This document shows, piece by piece, positions 15,263 to 15,537 of a DNA stretch of 15,537 bases; within the stretch, counting starts at the first letter, position 1, and the number at the start of each line of letters is the position of its first letter. Made by a program: the position numbers and the translations under genes. Below the pieces are notes generated by a model that worked only from the letters and a program-made list of their open reading frames with translations, made no database searches and was not told where the DNA came from. The DNA lies in assembly GCA_018064385.1 (NCBI GenBank), contig JAGHVI010000192.1, positions 1 to 15,537 of the forward strand. The letters are read 5' to 3'. The DNA comes from Candidatus Minthenecus merdequi. Lineage in GTDB: Bacteria; Bacteroidota; Bacteroidia; Bacteroidales; Paludibacteraceae.

Positions 15263-15294
15263 CAAAGGTAAGGAGTTTTTTTGATATATGCAAG
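15263..15294 (-). promoter_or_regulatory. Minus-strand promoter reading into the inverted-repeat element
   Basis: On the minus strand CTTG (complement of 15291-15294) is followed after 20 nt by TACCTTTG (complement of 15263-15270), as good a -33/-7 pair as those of the known genes. Transcription would start near 15256 and run left through 15215-14930. No convincing start codon with a sizeable ORF follows, so the product may be a structured RNA. Confidence 0.6.
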
Positions 15295-15297
15295 GGT

Positions 15298-15330
15298 TTT
15301 TGAATTTATTTTTTGATAAATTACGCTGCA
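15298..15330 (-). repeat. 33-nt repeat, inverted copy at 60-92
   Basis: This segment is the exact reverse complement of 60-92 and lies just upstream of the minus-strand promoter. The bases beyond it on both sides do not match the left copy. Confidence 0.85.
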
Positions 15331-15400
15331 ATGCGGCACAACAATCATCATATTCAAGTTTCGCAAGTTCTGTTCTGGATAGAAGACAATATCTTAGTAA

Positions 15401-15481
15401 CTGGGTACATACTCTCCAGAGAAGCGAAGAGGATGTGCCCAGAGGAGAGGACTCTCTGACGAGCCGGTGGCTGGAAGCCAC
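15401..15481. other. Hairpin-rich non-coding stretch running toward the window edge
   Basis: Three stems occur in a row: CTGGGTACAT (15401-15410) with ATGTGCCCAG (15433-15442), ten pairs including one wobble; GAGAG with CTCTC (15445-15456); and GTGGCT-GGA-AGCCAC (15467-15481), perfect. The composition is more GC-rich than the surrounding intergenic DNA, and codon structure is poor in every frame. This suggests a structured RNA or part of one that continues beyond 15537. The strand and family are not determined. Confidence 0.4.
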
Positions 15482-15537
15482 TACCTTGAGTCACCTTATA
15501 TGCAGACTCCGACTATGCCTCATCTTACGAAATGACC

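Noticed and set aside
15331..15462. Plus-strand 43-codon ORF starting at the ATG at 15331
   Set aside because: There is no ribosome site or promoter, it runs through the hairpins, and it has no recognisable protein features.
15200..15481. Minus-strand 93-codon ORF at the right end
   Set aside because: It would need a GTG start inside the hairpin at 15467-15481, with a stop a few codons upstream in frame. It then runs through the other stems, the 33-nt repeat and the promoter. Its composition looks accidental.
1..15537. CRISPR array, tRNA genes, rRNA, integrase or transposase, retron or toxin-antitoxin pair
   Set aside because: I looked for regularly spaced repeats, cloverleaf-like ends, rRNA signatures, recombinase or reverse-transcriptase motifs and paired small ORFs, and found none.

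Overview
The window reads as chromosome of a member of the Bacteroidota, most likely the order Bacteroidales. Base composition is moderately AT-rich. Three intergenic promoters fit the Bacteroidota pattern (a TTG-type -33 box, 20 nt, then TAnnTTTG), Shine-Dalgarno sequences are mostly weak, and the gene set and protein sequences (DUF6913-like protein, secreted TraB/GumN-like protein, MutS and PepT) look typical of that group. I cannot name a genus from sequence alone.

Positions 1-416 form a left accessory strip. It may hold the 3' tail of a gene entering from outside, a 55-codon minus-strand ORF, several short repeats that recur at the right end, and a good plus-strand promoter at 352-383.

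Positions 417-10826 form one tightly packed plus-strand gene string: SRPBCC-like protein, tadA, trmN6-like tRNA methyltransferase, ligA, DUF6913-like protein, degenerate TraB/GumN-like protein, dapA, secreted TPR protein, mutS. Almost every junction is an ATGA/GTGA or TGATG-type overlap or a gap of 10 nt or less. No terminator is evident before the strong one at 10837-10875, so this is probably a single transcript. It joins tRNA modification, DNA nick sealing, mismatch repair and lysine/peptidoglycan precursor synthesis with less characterised proteins.

Positions 10910-13233 hold a minus-strand pair, pepT then gcvT, 23 nt apart. It converges on mutS across a bidirectional terminator. A sodium:alanine/glycine symporter (13411-14928) is transcribed divergently from pepT. 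Peptide trimming, amino-acid uptake and glycine breakdown sit together here.

Positions 14929-15537 (609 nt) contain no convincing gene but are not featureless. A nested inverted-repeat element of about 270 bp lies against the symporter stop codon. A good minus-strand promoter reads into it, three short exact repeats are shared with the left end of the window, and a second hairpin-rich stretch runs to the window edge. This is the least explained part of the window. It looks like a dispersed repeat or structured-RNA locus, not a recognisable defence or mobile system. Apart from it and the left end, the window is ordinary housekeeping sequence.
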